In this document: piece by piece, positions 46,601-64,000 of the stretch
Layout: every line of letters starts with the position of its first letter
How positions within the stretch are numbered: the stretch's first letter is position 1
Assembly: GCA_964019415.1 (NCBI GenBank)
Contig: OZ025881.1
Location: 5,385,517 to 5,449,516, forward strand
Reading direction: 5' to 3'
Length of the DNA: 64,000 bases
Source: Ianthella basta
Lineage: Eukaryota; Porifera; Demospongiae; Verongiida; Ianthellidae
Position numbers and translations under genes: made by a program
Notes under the pieces: generated by a model
Database searches by the model: none
Seen by the model: the letters and a program-made list of their open reading frames with translations, nothing else
What the model was told of the DNA's origin: nothing

Positions 46601-49150
46601 CATGTACTGGTAGCATGCAAATAGCCACAGCAAGTTTTCTCGGTTTCACAAAGAAACACTATCTGGTGAAACAATGTGCAAGTATGATAACACAAATATA
46701 AACCACTGAATATTCTCTAGCTGGATACAGTGAAACAGGTATTATAGTGTCAAACATTTGCCTGGGTAAAGATCTGAGTCCATACATAGGGATAGTGCTT
46801 GAGATTAAAAAGCACTTATTAAAGAAATCTCCTGCTGTACAACAACACATAAATTTAATGCCACATGAAAATACAATGATGGGCTTTTGTATTGTTTACA
46901 AATTAAATGTAACACTACTGGTAACATACTTTATACACTCCATCAAATGAGCACCAGTCACGAACTGATCCAGTAGGAGAGCAGGTGTAGGGGAAGGACT
47001 GTGCATTAGCACAGTCATCATAGACAAAGGGACAGCCCAAGCCTGTAGTAGAGGTACAGTTTTGAATACAATAGTTCAGATGAGCACATTCATAGACTGC
47101 AGCATATATAACATAAGAACTCTGATATTCACTGTACCAAACTCTACTCTACCCTACTACACGAGCAATATGATACTACATTGTATGACAACCTCATTCA
47201 TATCCACTCAAAACCCACACATCCACATACATACTGTACCCCACCACTCCTACCTTTCCCATACAGCAGTGGTATTGGCTCATCATTGATAGTCCTGTTT
47301 GCCATTGCATAATTTACTTGGTACCATCCAGAGTCCTCCAGCAGAGCAAGGGTGAACTCACTCAGTACAGAGTACACACTGAAGGAGTGCGGAGAGAAAT
47401 CAGTCATGCAACATGTCAGTGTTCCAGCCTTACACATTGGTCCAGTATTGCATATGTACTGCTACTGCACTTACTATTATACATAGCAGAATCAGACTAC
47501 TATATGCACCAATATACACAGCAAAATCTGAGCAGCAAGGCTTGCAACTGCAAACATGTTTATTAACTGAGAACAGTTTTGTTCATTTGCTGTGTAACTG
47601 ATTGCAAAAATCGCATCTGCTACAATTATAGCTATGCAAATACGAGTGTCTTCAATACACCTCCCTACCACTCTTCTGTGCATGGGCTTACGGATAAAAC
47701 ATTCGTGTCATTAACTCTGGCAACAAGATTCTTGTATCCCAGTGACTGCAGAGTGGAGTAGAGCATACATAGTTGCAGTAGCTCAGACAAACACCAGGAA
47801 CGAATCCCATACCCACCTAGTAGTGTCTTCAATGAACACTCCACCCAGCGTGTCACAGTCATAGTAGCTTCTTGCATGCTCTACAACCTACACAAATGGG
47901 AGATGTAAAGAACACTGCAATAAACAGTTACAAACTAATACCATCAGTTTTACAGTGCAATATACTATAACAGATCGGCTTACTCTAGTTGAAGTGATGG
48001 CCCGTTGGTTCACTCCCTTGTACATCTGCTGTCCTACAATTGTTCCCCTGAAGCTAAATCAGCAAACAACAAAGTACACACAATAATTTATGTATAAAAC
48101 AGTAGCATGACAAGAATTGAATATAGAAATGAAGCTTGCCTGGGAAATAGCTTAGCGGAGAATCCAAGTACATGCATCATTTCACGAGTGAACAGTCTCT
48201 TTAGCTCAGAGGGATTACCAGTTGGGATGTTCTGCAGAGACAGAACATTCAAGCAAAGTTGACTTCATGAGGCACAATGGAATGACATTGCTGCAGATGT
48301 GCTTACCTCTGGACATATATTAAGGTACCCAGCTGTAGGTGTGCCAAACGCAGCAGGATCCACAGCACATGCTGTTGCATAGGTGTATGTATTCGAGTTA
48401 TCTTCACATAGCTCTGACAGAGAAAATAGCATAGACAGAAGCAAAATTGCAGTATGTGCTATTAGCTATTTCACTGCACTGGTCTAACTTGTACTTACGT
48501 GTTTGGTTTGCTGTGACGTACAACACGAAGTCTGTACCTGTCAGCCCAGCCCCATTGGGCCCAACTGTCTCACACTGTGCCGAACCTGTATTGCAAACCT
48601 GGTCATCTGCAGTACCAATGTGGTCATCTGGGATGGCCACTTCACCGCAAACAAGAGAAGACATAACAGCAGTTGCAGAGTCACAGACACACGTCCCTGC
48701 TGCTCCTGCGCAGGCCTCTGTTTCATTAGAGCATGTCACAGTAGGCTTAAATACAAGGTTCCCTTGGAGCCTCTGCACAGACAAGGTCTGTGATACAAAG
48801 ACCAACGACTGTTCCAGTGGCCCCCCTGGACCAAGTAGGTCTGATATGACGGGGCTCACGAAGCCAACAAGGTGCTGAGTGATTCTAATGGGCTCGAAAC
48901 CTGTTTCCCTAACAACACCGTTGTCCAAAGGTATAGTCACAACTGGGAAGTTCAGCTACAGTGGAAAAAGAGAGAGACTTTTACATGCCAGCATATTCTA
49001 CAATCACAAGGTGCAGCATTCACTGCTGTGTGTATTTTCGTCCCGTCCCCGTTCGCTCACCTGGTCGTGCACGCTTTGGTGGTCAATCTGGCTGGATACG
49101 AGTTCAGACGCCACAAGGACGAGCAGCAACAAGCTCCATTTTCCCGCCAT
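13688..49150 (-). CDS. Giant secreted M8-like/SRCR/DOMON/EGF/LamG protein, copy B
   Basis: Twenty-six exons, high to low: 49150-49061, 48955-48499, 48413-48307, 48231-48140, 48053-47984, 47887-47817, 47745-47692, 47378-47254, 47042-46930, 46535-46442, 46366-46172, 46031-45894, 45824-45708, 41771-41457, 41383-41244, 33658-33600, 33484-33213, 31909-31805, 24654-24286, 22875-18376, 18148-17649, 17454-17201, 17067-17000, 16930-16407, 14691-14459, 13790-13688. Total 9165 nt, an exact multiple of three, with every junction in phase; this is the main argument for one gene. The product is 3054 residues: signal peptide (about 1-20), leishmanolysin-like region (about 31-393), Cys-rich/furin-like (394-574), SRCR (575-679), DOMON (680-836), Cys-rich 837-871, an unassigned beta-rich segment 872-994, 39 EGF modules (995-2494), two LamG-like modules (2495-3021), Cys tail. 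There is no C-terminal membrane segment. One intron uses GC-AG (after 48140). Function is unknown; an extracellular matrix or adhesion role is inferred. Confidence 0.82.
14459..18148 (-). other. LamG-like module exons of copy B
   Basis: Exons 18148-17649 and 17454-17201 encode the first concanavalin/LamG-like module (RFRQDPNNPGYIF... to VFENALSREEVVEL), 17067-17000 a Cys-rich linker, and 16930-16407 plus 14691-14459 the second module. The type is closest to LamG/TSPN-like domains as in usherin-type proteins; the exact subfamily is uncertain. Confidence 0.75.
15649..16371. mobile_element. Mutator-like non-autonomous transposon, 723 bp
   Basis: Terminal inverted repeats of about 65 bp start TAGTCTCGCACGCCAGCCCC and extend inwards to GGGTCTGGTCAGACTTGAC. 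The element is flanked by an exact 9-bp target duplication GTGTACATG (15640-15648 and 16372-16380), as in MuDR-type elements. It sits 35 bp after a donor, in a copy B intron that copy A has in a short, unrelated form. No transposase was seen; one internal frame of 85 codons resembles nothing I know. Confidence 0.85.
18376..22875 (-). other. Single 4.5-kb exon with 39 EGF modules (copy B)
   Basis: 4500 nt without an intron, in and out in phase 1. I count 39 EGF modules, most with the calcium-binding D-[IV]-[DN]-E-C start and N-glycosylation sites. Modules 20 and 21 are near-perfect tandem copies (114 nt, about 20456-20690) where copy A has one. Modules 5-15 are built from recurring pairs and triplets, a sign of repeated unequal exchange. 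Confidence 0.93.
23199..23758. mobile_element. Mutator-like non-autonomous transposon, about 560 bp
   Basis: Ends TAGTCTCATCCCCAGACCCT and AGGGTCTGAGGACAAGACTA are inverted repeats of about 60 bp related to the element at 15649. The flanking 9-mers TTTAACAGC and TTAAACAGC agree at 8 of 9 positions. No long frame inside. Confidence 0.75.
23991..24088. repeat. Hairpin-forming foldback
   Basis: AGACCTGTTTGTGTGTGATA at the left pairs with TATCACACACAAAGCGGTCT at the right; the inner arms (CACAGCATGAGG / CCTCATACTGTG) pair too. ACATACATAG occurs on both sides and may be a target duplication. Confidence 0.65.
25784..26823 (-). mobile_element. TA-flanked DNA transposon remnant with HIRAN-like frame
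   Basis: Ends TACCATATCTGCTCTAAAAA and (reverse complement) TACTGTATCCGCTCTAATAA are inverted repeats flanked by TA. On the minus strand 26588-26379 encodes KDIWHRAVGDEFDCRQEP, EEDSYAVAV and LGHLPREIS, followed after two stops in the same frame by RPQGG.EF. The order of motifs (EP.N..D..AV, then GH.PR) is like the HIRAN domain of DNA-binding helicases; the assignment is tentative. No transposase seen. Confidence 0.6.
28500..28939. mobile_element. TA-flanked MITE inserted in Gypsy gag
   Basis: Perfect 17-bp inverted ends CCGTAAATATTCTAAAA with TA on both sides. Removing the element and one TA rejoins the gag-like reading into ..EYGASLDDMLCD. On the minus strand it carries CGYHINKEVWNPSIEE, similar to the HIRAN-like frames of the elements at 25784 and 44555. 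Confidence 0.8.
29784..30686. mobile_element. TA-flanked insertion in the right Gypsy LTR
   Basis: Ends TACAGTAGCGATTAAAA and (reverse complement) TACTGTACCGATTAAAA, 15 of 17 bases alike. The LTR sequence continues on both sides in the order seen in the left LTR. Contains repeated ACTCGTACGAGT palindromes near the right end; no recognised protein. Confidence 0.7.
33751..37370 (-). mobile_element. CR1/L2-type LINE with 2A-like sequence, decayed
   Basis: Read on the minus strand: a 5' frame with a hydrophobic N-terminus (37367-37086); a 2A-like motif SGDVELNPGP (37076-37029); a PHD-type zinc finger and an APE endonuclease (36990-35815: LCHLNAQSL, YRPPG, GDFNCD, GSDHQ); a reverse transcriptase (35766-34567: SKAFDSI, GVPQGSILG, YADDTS); and a C-terminal segment (34548-33970). 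It ends in (TGA)n, the simple-repeat tail typical of this LINE group. Two TGA stops, a one-base frameshift and an internal deletion (in the EN to RT linker) inactivate it. It lies in sense orientation in the intron that splits the DOMON domain. Confidence 0.88.
37371..38243. other. Intronic spacer between LINE and hAT element
   Basis: Part of the 7.6-kb DOMON-splitting intron of copy B. No gene or clear repeat seen. Confidence 0.5.
38244..41000 (+). mobile_element. hAT transposon with ZMYM/TTF-type transposase, decayed
   Basis: Ends CAGGGCCGGCAG and (reverse complement) CAGGGCCAGAGG are inverted repeats; ATGTA lies next to both ends, a partial match to a duplicated target. Transposase pieces on the plus strand: a TTF-type zinc-finger region (38565-38930: FPKREFDKK, SACQASWFSTWPWLHY), a middle (38850-39337: SIMSDECTDASNREQL; 39480-39674: HCYGHALNLAV) and the C-terminal dimerisation region (39979-40764: ATASVMDIRDYI, TNAVSERSFSALRRVKNYL). 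Frame breaks between the pieces make it inactive. It is antisense to the host gene. Confidence 0.85.
41026..41131. mobile_element. 106-bp MITE with perfect 16-bp inverted ends
   Basis: TATGGCAGGACACTTA at the left and TAAGTGTCCTGCCATA at the right, TA at both outer borders. Lies 25 bp from the hAT end. Confidence 0.75.
41457..41771 (-). other. SRCR domain exon of copy B
   Basis: One exon encodes a complete scavenger-receptor Cys-rich domain of about 105 residues: VRLEDGPSNDRGRVEVF, W.S.CVNTWSI, ANLVCVQLGY, GPILEDLQC, CSHSMDAAVMC. It is entered and left in phase 1, the usual shuffling phase. SRCR domains bind proteins and glycans outside the cell. Confidence 0.93.
41840..42900 (+). mobile_element. 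5'-truncated LINE reverse transcriptase fragment
   Basis: Plus-strand frames give a second type of LINE reverse transcriptase: DWKNAVIVSVYKKGSRLDC, NYRGI, QAGFRAGRGC, AFVDLEKA, then after a stop GVKGKLLRAIW, RGVRQGC, LLFADDMVV and MKYLGVIISSDG. The FADD active site is present but stops and frameshifts interrupt it. It starts close to 3' of the SRCR exon, in intron 13 of copy B, antisense. The clade (RTE- or R4-like) is not resolved. Confidence 0.8.
43299..43361. repeat. 21-bp tandem repeat, three units
   Basis: Unit GCGATTATATCTTATTGGAGA, repeated head to tail with one C/T change; a partial unit pair (TTTAATCGGGTTC / TCTAATCGGGTTC) follows. Confidence 0.85.
43654..43728. repeat. Imperfect 75-bp palindrome
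   Basis: TGCGGATGAATCGGCCACCATC at the left faces GATGGTGGCCAATTCTTCCGCA at the right, with CAAATTT / AAATTTG inside and a short TGACG loop. No gene assigned; the surrounding intron (43061-44554) shows nothing else I can name. Confidence 0.7.
44555..45225 (+). mobile_element. TA-flanked DNA transposon remnant with HIRAN-like frame
   Basis: Ends TACCGTATGGCCGAAAATTT and (reverse complement) TACCGTATGGCTGGAAATTT, flanked by TA. The plus frame from about 44735 to 45021 reads GHHVSKEFCTLEVEEE, VVYAVAV, IIGNLLRQISAACSLFLR, GTIVCEVTG and DLPKGGLK, colinear with the minus-strand frame of the element at 25784. No transposase. The rest of the intron up to 45707 shows nothing I recognise. Confidence 0.65.
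46930..49150 (-). other. Leishmanolysin-like (M8) domain exons of copy B, HExxH degraded
   Basis: Exons 1-9. Family landmarks appear in order: GLTGTDFVLYVTA; a Cys-rich stretch ending GYLNICPE; LFTREMMHVLGFS; the YDCDTLGGVFIED segment; SHWDTRILLPELMT (third zinc His and the Met-turn region); LALLEDSGWYQVNY; YGKGLGCPF. The catalytic HExxH of M8 metallopeptidases reads R234-E-M-M-H238, so the first zinc-binding His is Arg, while the distal His (about 297) is kept. The rest of the fold looks intact. A proteolytically dead adhesion or inhibitor-like module is therefore more likely than an active protease. Confidence 0.85.
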
Positions 49151-49508
49151 TGCTCAGCGCCCAGGTTACAAATTCTCCCCAGAACAGAGGCTCACTCTAT
49201 ACCCTACGCCTCAATGATGCACTTCAGGAGAAGAACGGCGAGCTAAGGGCTGCCTGGGTGAGCCCTGCCTACGTTCTGCTGAGACACTGCAGCAGAGGGC
49301 GTGCCCGGGTACGAGTGCAGCGTGCTAGCAGCTGGGGAAGGGTCTAGCAAGCTAGACGTTGTTTACGTAAAATTTCTGCACGCTAAATAGCGCACACACA
49401 TGTTGTGAACTCGATGCCACACAAGCAGCTAGAACGTATATATACCGTGCATACAGAACAAAGCAAGTACGTCCACAGTCACACGTACGCGTTCTTTAAT
49501 TAAATTCA
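49151..49508. other. Spacer between MARCHF6 3' end and copy B start
   Basis: 358 bp that must hold the copy B promoter and the MARCHF6 terminator, both genes being on the minus strand. An ATTAAA signal is seen; no TATA box is obvious. Confidence 0.5.
49495..49500 (-). terminator. ATTAAA variant polyadenylation signal of MARCHF6
   Basis: ATTAAA on the minus strand 9 bp after the stop codon. This is close to the stop, so the call is tentative. Confidence 0.4.
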
Positions 49509-60738
<11,230 letters not shown>

Positions 60739-60826
60739 TTTACAGCAATTTAGTGATCACGTGATTCTTTGTTGCATATGGCGGACTTTCTGTGAGTGGA
60801 GAGCTGATCTGAGATTGTTTAGAATC
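60739..60826. promoter_or_regulatory. Divergent promoter of MARCHF6 and MDC1
   Basis: Only 88 bp separate the two start codons. The palindrome ATCACGTGAT (60756-60765), an E-box CACGTG in the context TGATCACGTG, lies close to the centre. No TATA box. Shared bidirectional control is inferred from the geometry. Confidence 0.65.
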
Positions 60827-63568
60827 ATGTCGGACAGCGACGGTACCAATCAAAATATTGTGGCCATTTTGAAGATTTTGAGTCAAAAGACTCTCTCAGA
60901 GCAGCTTTGTCCTATCTATCCTGGGGATAACACTATCGGGAGGGCTAGCGATAGTGCTGTAGTCATCTCTGACAAGACTATTAGCAAGAAACACGCCTGC
61001 ATCCTTGTGGAGGGCAGGGAGCACTTTGTCAAGGATTGTTCCAGCAAGAATAAGACATACCGGAGAAGCGCGGAGCTTCGTCCAGAGGCATACTATGAGC
61101 TTTGCAACGACCTGGAGATGACGTTTGGCGAGGTCAAGTGCCATTATCTGATTAGCAGCCCAACTGAGCTACCCGAAGCGATGGACGTGGATGCAACAGT
61201 ACCTTACGATGTTGCAGATGCATTGAGGGTGGACTCTCGTGGCCCCACCCCTGAACTCACCACCTCCAGTAGGTCTCTTCTGAGAGGCGAAGAGGAGAGA
61301 GATGGAGAGGGGGAGACTACTGTGCAGCCTGATGATGCCACTGGAACAAGCAGACTTCCTCCTGAGAAGAACGGGGACCAGACCCTGCCATGCCGCCATG
61401 GAGCGAGGGATGTTGGTGATGATAACATCTCCCCACCTGTGTCCCCACAGCTACTTGGTAGCCCCGGACTCCTGTCCCCTCCCACTGCAGCTGAGTCCAG
61501 TGACAGCCCTGTTGACCGGGAAGGGAGTGCAGTGCCTCGGGGGGATTTGGAGGAGGATGCCACTCCTTTCAAACAAACCCTCCTTCTTGAGGATGAAACC
61601 TCTGATACCAGTATGCCTACGAAAACACCCAACACCACAAGCTCGGTGGGTGACACACTGCAAGATGCAAGCACCCTTGACTACAGCTCCACTGGCACTG
61701 ATGGTGACCGAGCAAAACAACAACCACAGCAGCAACAAGGCCTCAGGGAAGCTGAAGTTGGAGAGACTCTTCCCTATGGTCATGCTGAGGCAGTCGCTCC
61801 TACAGTTCCCTATGGCCATGCTGAGACAGTCGCTCCTACAGTTCCCTATGGCCATGCTGAGACAGTCGCTCCTACAGTTCCCTATGGCCATGCTGAGACA
61901 GTGGCTCCTACAGTTCCCTATGGCCATGCTGAGACAGTCGCTCCTACAGTTCCCTATAGCACTGATGTAGGCATTGCACCAACACTACCCTACCCCCAGG
62001 GGGAGGGGGTGGTGGATCCAACTGTCCCCTATGGGGTGGGGCCAACCACTGGGCCTGCTGTAGATGTTCAACAGACTATCCCATACAACCTCTCTGATGA
62101 GGAAACAGACATTGAGGATGAAAGGGAACACGGAGGTGATGAGAGGGCCGCAAAGATCCCAATCGAGCAGACTGTCCCATACCACTTGGATGAAGAAGAA
62201 CCACTGGAGGAAGAGGAGGATAGCAAGAAGCAGTCTCATTGCTCTGAAACAGCGGAAGAAGTAGAAGTGGTGAAGGCTGCTACTGAATCCCCTCACCCTG
62301 GCCAACCCGATCAACCACCTAAGTCCAAAACAGAAGAGCCCAGTGAGACTGTACAGGACTGTTCCGTCCCCTCACAACACAGTGGTACTGCCTCAAGAGT
62401 GAGTAAGACACCATCACCCATCAAGCCTGAGTCCCCAGACATCCAGTTAGGCGAGGACCCCTTTGATTTTCCCAAGGACAGTGAGGTCTCTTCACTTCCA
62501 GTGCTGCCCACCAACAAGGGTCGGAAAAGGAGTGGCACAGGCAAGACCTCCAGAGCCGCTCGGAAGACCAACAGTGTTGTGGCAGCAATAGCAGAAAGCT
62601 CCCAAGAGCCACTCTCGTCCCCTGCCTCCTCACTCAATGAAGAGCCACTAAACAGCAGAGCAAAGAGGAGAAAATCAGCTAAGGTGCCTTCTGTGCCAAC
62701 TGTGATGGAGGAGCATGTCGCTGTGCAGACCTCCCAGGAAGAGACCACACCTACTTCCCGAGGGAGAGGAGGGAAAGGTAAAGGTCGTGCAAAGAAGACT
62801 GCTACCCCCTTGACCACTCCCAAGATGAGTGCTTCCCCTGCAGTGGGGATGGGAACACCGTCCAACTTGTCTGATGTGGAGGCAAACAGCAGTGATAAGC
62901 CATGCGTCTTGTTCACTGGAGTGACAGATGATGAGGCACAGAAGGTGATTACTTCCCTGGGAGGCAAGATGGCTGCCTCTGTTTATGAATGCACTCACCT
63001 GGTGACTGACAAGATGCGTCGCACTGTCAAGTTCCTCTGCTGTCTGGCGCGTGGCTGTCATATTGTTAACTTCAAGTGGGTCGACAAGTGCAAAGCACAG
63101 AGGCGGTTTGTTGACTCCACCCCTTTTGTCATAAAGGACAAAGCCTTTGAGAAACAGCATGGCTTTTCCTTAACCCTGTCCAGGGAGAAGGCAGTGGCTA
63201 ACCCGGGAGGTATTCTGTCTGGGTACAACTTTGTTCTGTCTCCGCAGGTGAAACCGGACCACGAACAACTTGGTGACATTATCAAATGCACTGGAGGCAG
63301 TGTCGTGAGCACTCTCCCTGGCACTCTTTCTGCCAGACATCTTGTTCTCTCGGCTGAGGAAGATGCCTCCATGTTTGTGGAGGATGAGCAAAAAGGGTAT
63401 CCAGTGTACTCCACAGAGTTCCTCTTTGCTGCAGTTTTGAAACAGGAGCTAGAGTTGTCTCAGCACCGCCTCACATGCAGCAATGGAAAGGAGGGAAGAA
63501 AGGCTACATCGAGGAAGAGAGCAGCCGATAGCGAAAGTAGCAGCAGAAGCAAACGTAAACCAAAGTGA
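60827..63568 (+). CDS. MDC1: MDC1-like FHA/tandem-BRCT DNA-damage mediator
   Basis: A single exon of 913 codons plus stop. The start is ATG 60827 (MSDSDG); the frame is open upstream but without a better ATG. An N-terminal FHA domain (about residues 20-110) has IGRASDSAVVISD and ISKKHA, the phosphothreonine-binding GR..S..H pattern. A long acidic, Ser/Thr/Pro-rich middle follows, with 11 T-[VIL]-P-Y motifs and basic patches. The C-terminal tandem BRCT (about 690-890) starts VLFTGVTDDEAQKV, with HLVTDKMRRTVKFL, IVNFKWVD and YSTEFLFAAVLKQE, as in vertebrate MDC1. In the family the BRCT pair binds gamma-H2AX at DNA breaks, FHA binds ATM or dimerises, and phosphothreonines in the middle recruit RNF8. 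PTIP shares similar BRCTs but lacks FHA, so MDC1 is preferred. It is much shorter than the human protein (about 2090 residues). Confidence 0.87.
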   Translation: MSDSDGTNQNIVAILKILSQKTLSEQLCPIYPGDNTIGRASDSAVVISDKTISKKHACILVEGREHFVKDCSSKNKTYRRSAELRPEAYYELCNDLEMTFGEVKCHYLISSPTELPEAMDVDATVPYDVADALRVDSRGPTPELTTSSRSLLRGEEERDGEGETTVQPDDATGTSRLPPEKNGDQTLPCRHGARDVGDDNISPPVSPQLLGSPGLLSPPTAAESSDSPVDREGSAVPRGDLEEDATPFKQTLLLEDETSDTSMPTKTPNTTSSVGDTLQDASTLDYSSTGTDGDRAKQQPQQQQGLREAEVGETLPYGHAEAVAPTVPYGHAETVAPTVPYGHAETVAPTVPYGHAETVAPTVPYGHAETVAPTVPYSTDVGIAPTLPYPQGEGVVDPTVPYGVGPTTGPAVDVQQTIPYNLSDEETDIEDEREHGGDERAAKIPIEQTVPYHLDEEEPLEEEEDSKKQSHCSETAEEVEVVKAATESPHPGQPDQPPKSKTEEPSETVQDCSVPSQHSGTASRVSKTPSPIKPESPDIQLGEDPFDFPKDSEVSSLPVLPTNKGRKRSGTGKTSRAARKTNSVVAAIAESSQEPLSSPASSLNEEPLNSRAKRRKSAKVPSVPTVMEEHVAVQTSQEETTPTSRGRGGKGKGRAKKTATPLTTPKMSASPAVGMGTPSNLSDVEANSSDKPCVLFTGVTDDEAQKVITSLGGKMAASVYECTHLVTDKMRRTVKFLCCLARGCHIVNFKWVDKCKAQRRFVDSTPFVIKDKAFEKQHGFSLTLSREKAVANPGGILSGYNFVLSPQVKPDHEQLGDIIKCTGGSVVSTLPGTLSARHLVLSAEEDASMFVEDEQKGYPVYSTEFLFAAVLKQELELSQHRLTCSNGKEGRKATSRKRAADSESSSRSKRKPK
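61766..61945 (+). repeat. 36-bp coding minisatellite in MDC1
   Basis: Five near-identical 36-bp units, each encoding TVPYGHAETVAP (the first TLPYGHAEAVAP). The units keep the reading frame and are almost free of synonymous changes, so the array is young. Confidence 0.95.
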
Positions 63569-64000
63569 CAAATCATGCACAAGCTGCAATTTGTATTTTG
63601 TCTTTTGTCATAACTACATTATATTATTGACATTAATTCACTATCTACATGCATGTGCATGTATATGCTCTAGATGTATAAGTCAAATTATATAATACAA
63701 TTGAATGCAACTTTATAATTATAATATGATTATATAATTATAAATTGCAGTTGTATGCATGTACACATGCATGTGATTGCAGGCTTGTACCTTTATAATG
63801 AGTCAGTCGTTTTCGATTGAATCCAAATGCATGTATAATGGATTTGAATCACTTGCACATGTACTACGTATTTGTATAGTGTACATTGACAATTCAATTG
63901 CAAAAAATCTTTGGTATTAAAATCATGATCAATATGGCTGAATGATTGGTTCCAGTCTCTTTGCAAGCGAGACCAGGTGTGGAGAGAGGACAACAGGACA
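63569..64000. other. 3' flank of MDC1
   Basis: AT-rich DNA with several ATGCATGT words; I see no AATAAA and no further gene before the window ends. Confidence 0.5.

Overview
The window is nuclear DNA of an invertebrate metazoan. A demosponge-like animal fits best: compact genes with many short GT-AG introns, a very large secreted EGF/SRCR/DOMON/LamG protein, clear animal orthologues (PYROXD1, GNS-like sulfatase, MARCHF6, MDC1), and introns loaded with small DNA transposons and CA/GT microsatellites. The clade is inferred from this gene mix, not proven.

Layout. (1) 1-6420 (+): the 3' part of an EGF-repeat gene (copy A; its 5' end is outside the window), ending in two LamG-like modules. (2) 6562-11376 (+): a 14-exon PYROXD1 orthologue. 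(3) 11410-13023 (+): an intronless N-acetylglucosamine-6-sulfatase-like gene whose ATG lies 33 bp after the PYROXD1 stop codon. (4) 13688-49150 (-): copy B, an inverted and complete paralogue of copy A. I could chain 26 exons with consistent splice phase into one 3054-residue secreted protein: signal peptide, leishmanolysin (M8)-like domain with a broken zinc motif, Cys-rich region, SRCR, DOMON, 39 EGF modules in one 4.5-kb exon, two LamG-like modules. Its long introns hold a nested Gypsy element, a CR1/L2-type LINE with a viral-type 2A sequence, a hAT transposon, a LINE fragment, Mutator-like elements, and TA-flanked elements carrying a HIRAN-like coding fragment. (5) 49509-60738 (-): MARCHF6/TEB4 (Doa10-type ER ubiquitin ligase), 30 exons, with tandem repeats built from its own 5' splice sites. 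(6) 60827-63568 (+): an intronless MDC1-like FHA + tandem-BRCT protein with repeated T-x-P-Y motifs, divergent from MARCHF6 across only 88 bp.

Copies A and B form a large palindrome around PYROXD1 and the sulfatase. The arms are nearly identical in exons and short introns, but the similarity stops abruptly near the inner ends apart from one isolated 233-bp exon. The most unusual items are the composite M8/SRCR/DOMON/EGF/LamG protein with its pseudo-protease motif, the splice-donor minisatellites of MARCHF6, the 2A-bearing LINE, the transposons carrying a HIRAN-like domain, and the MDC1 T-x-P-Y array. Exon boundaries were placed by eye from splice consensus and phase. No database search was available.
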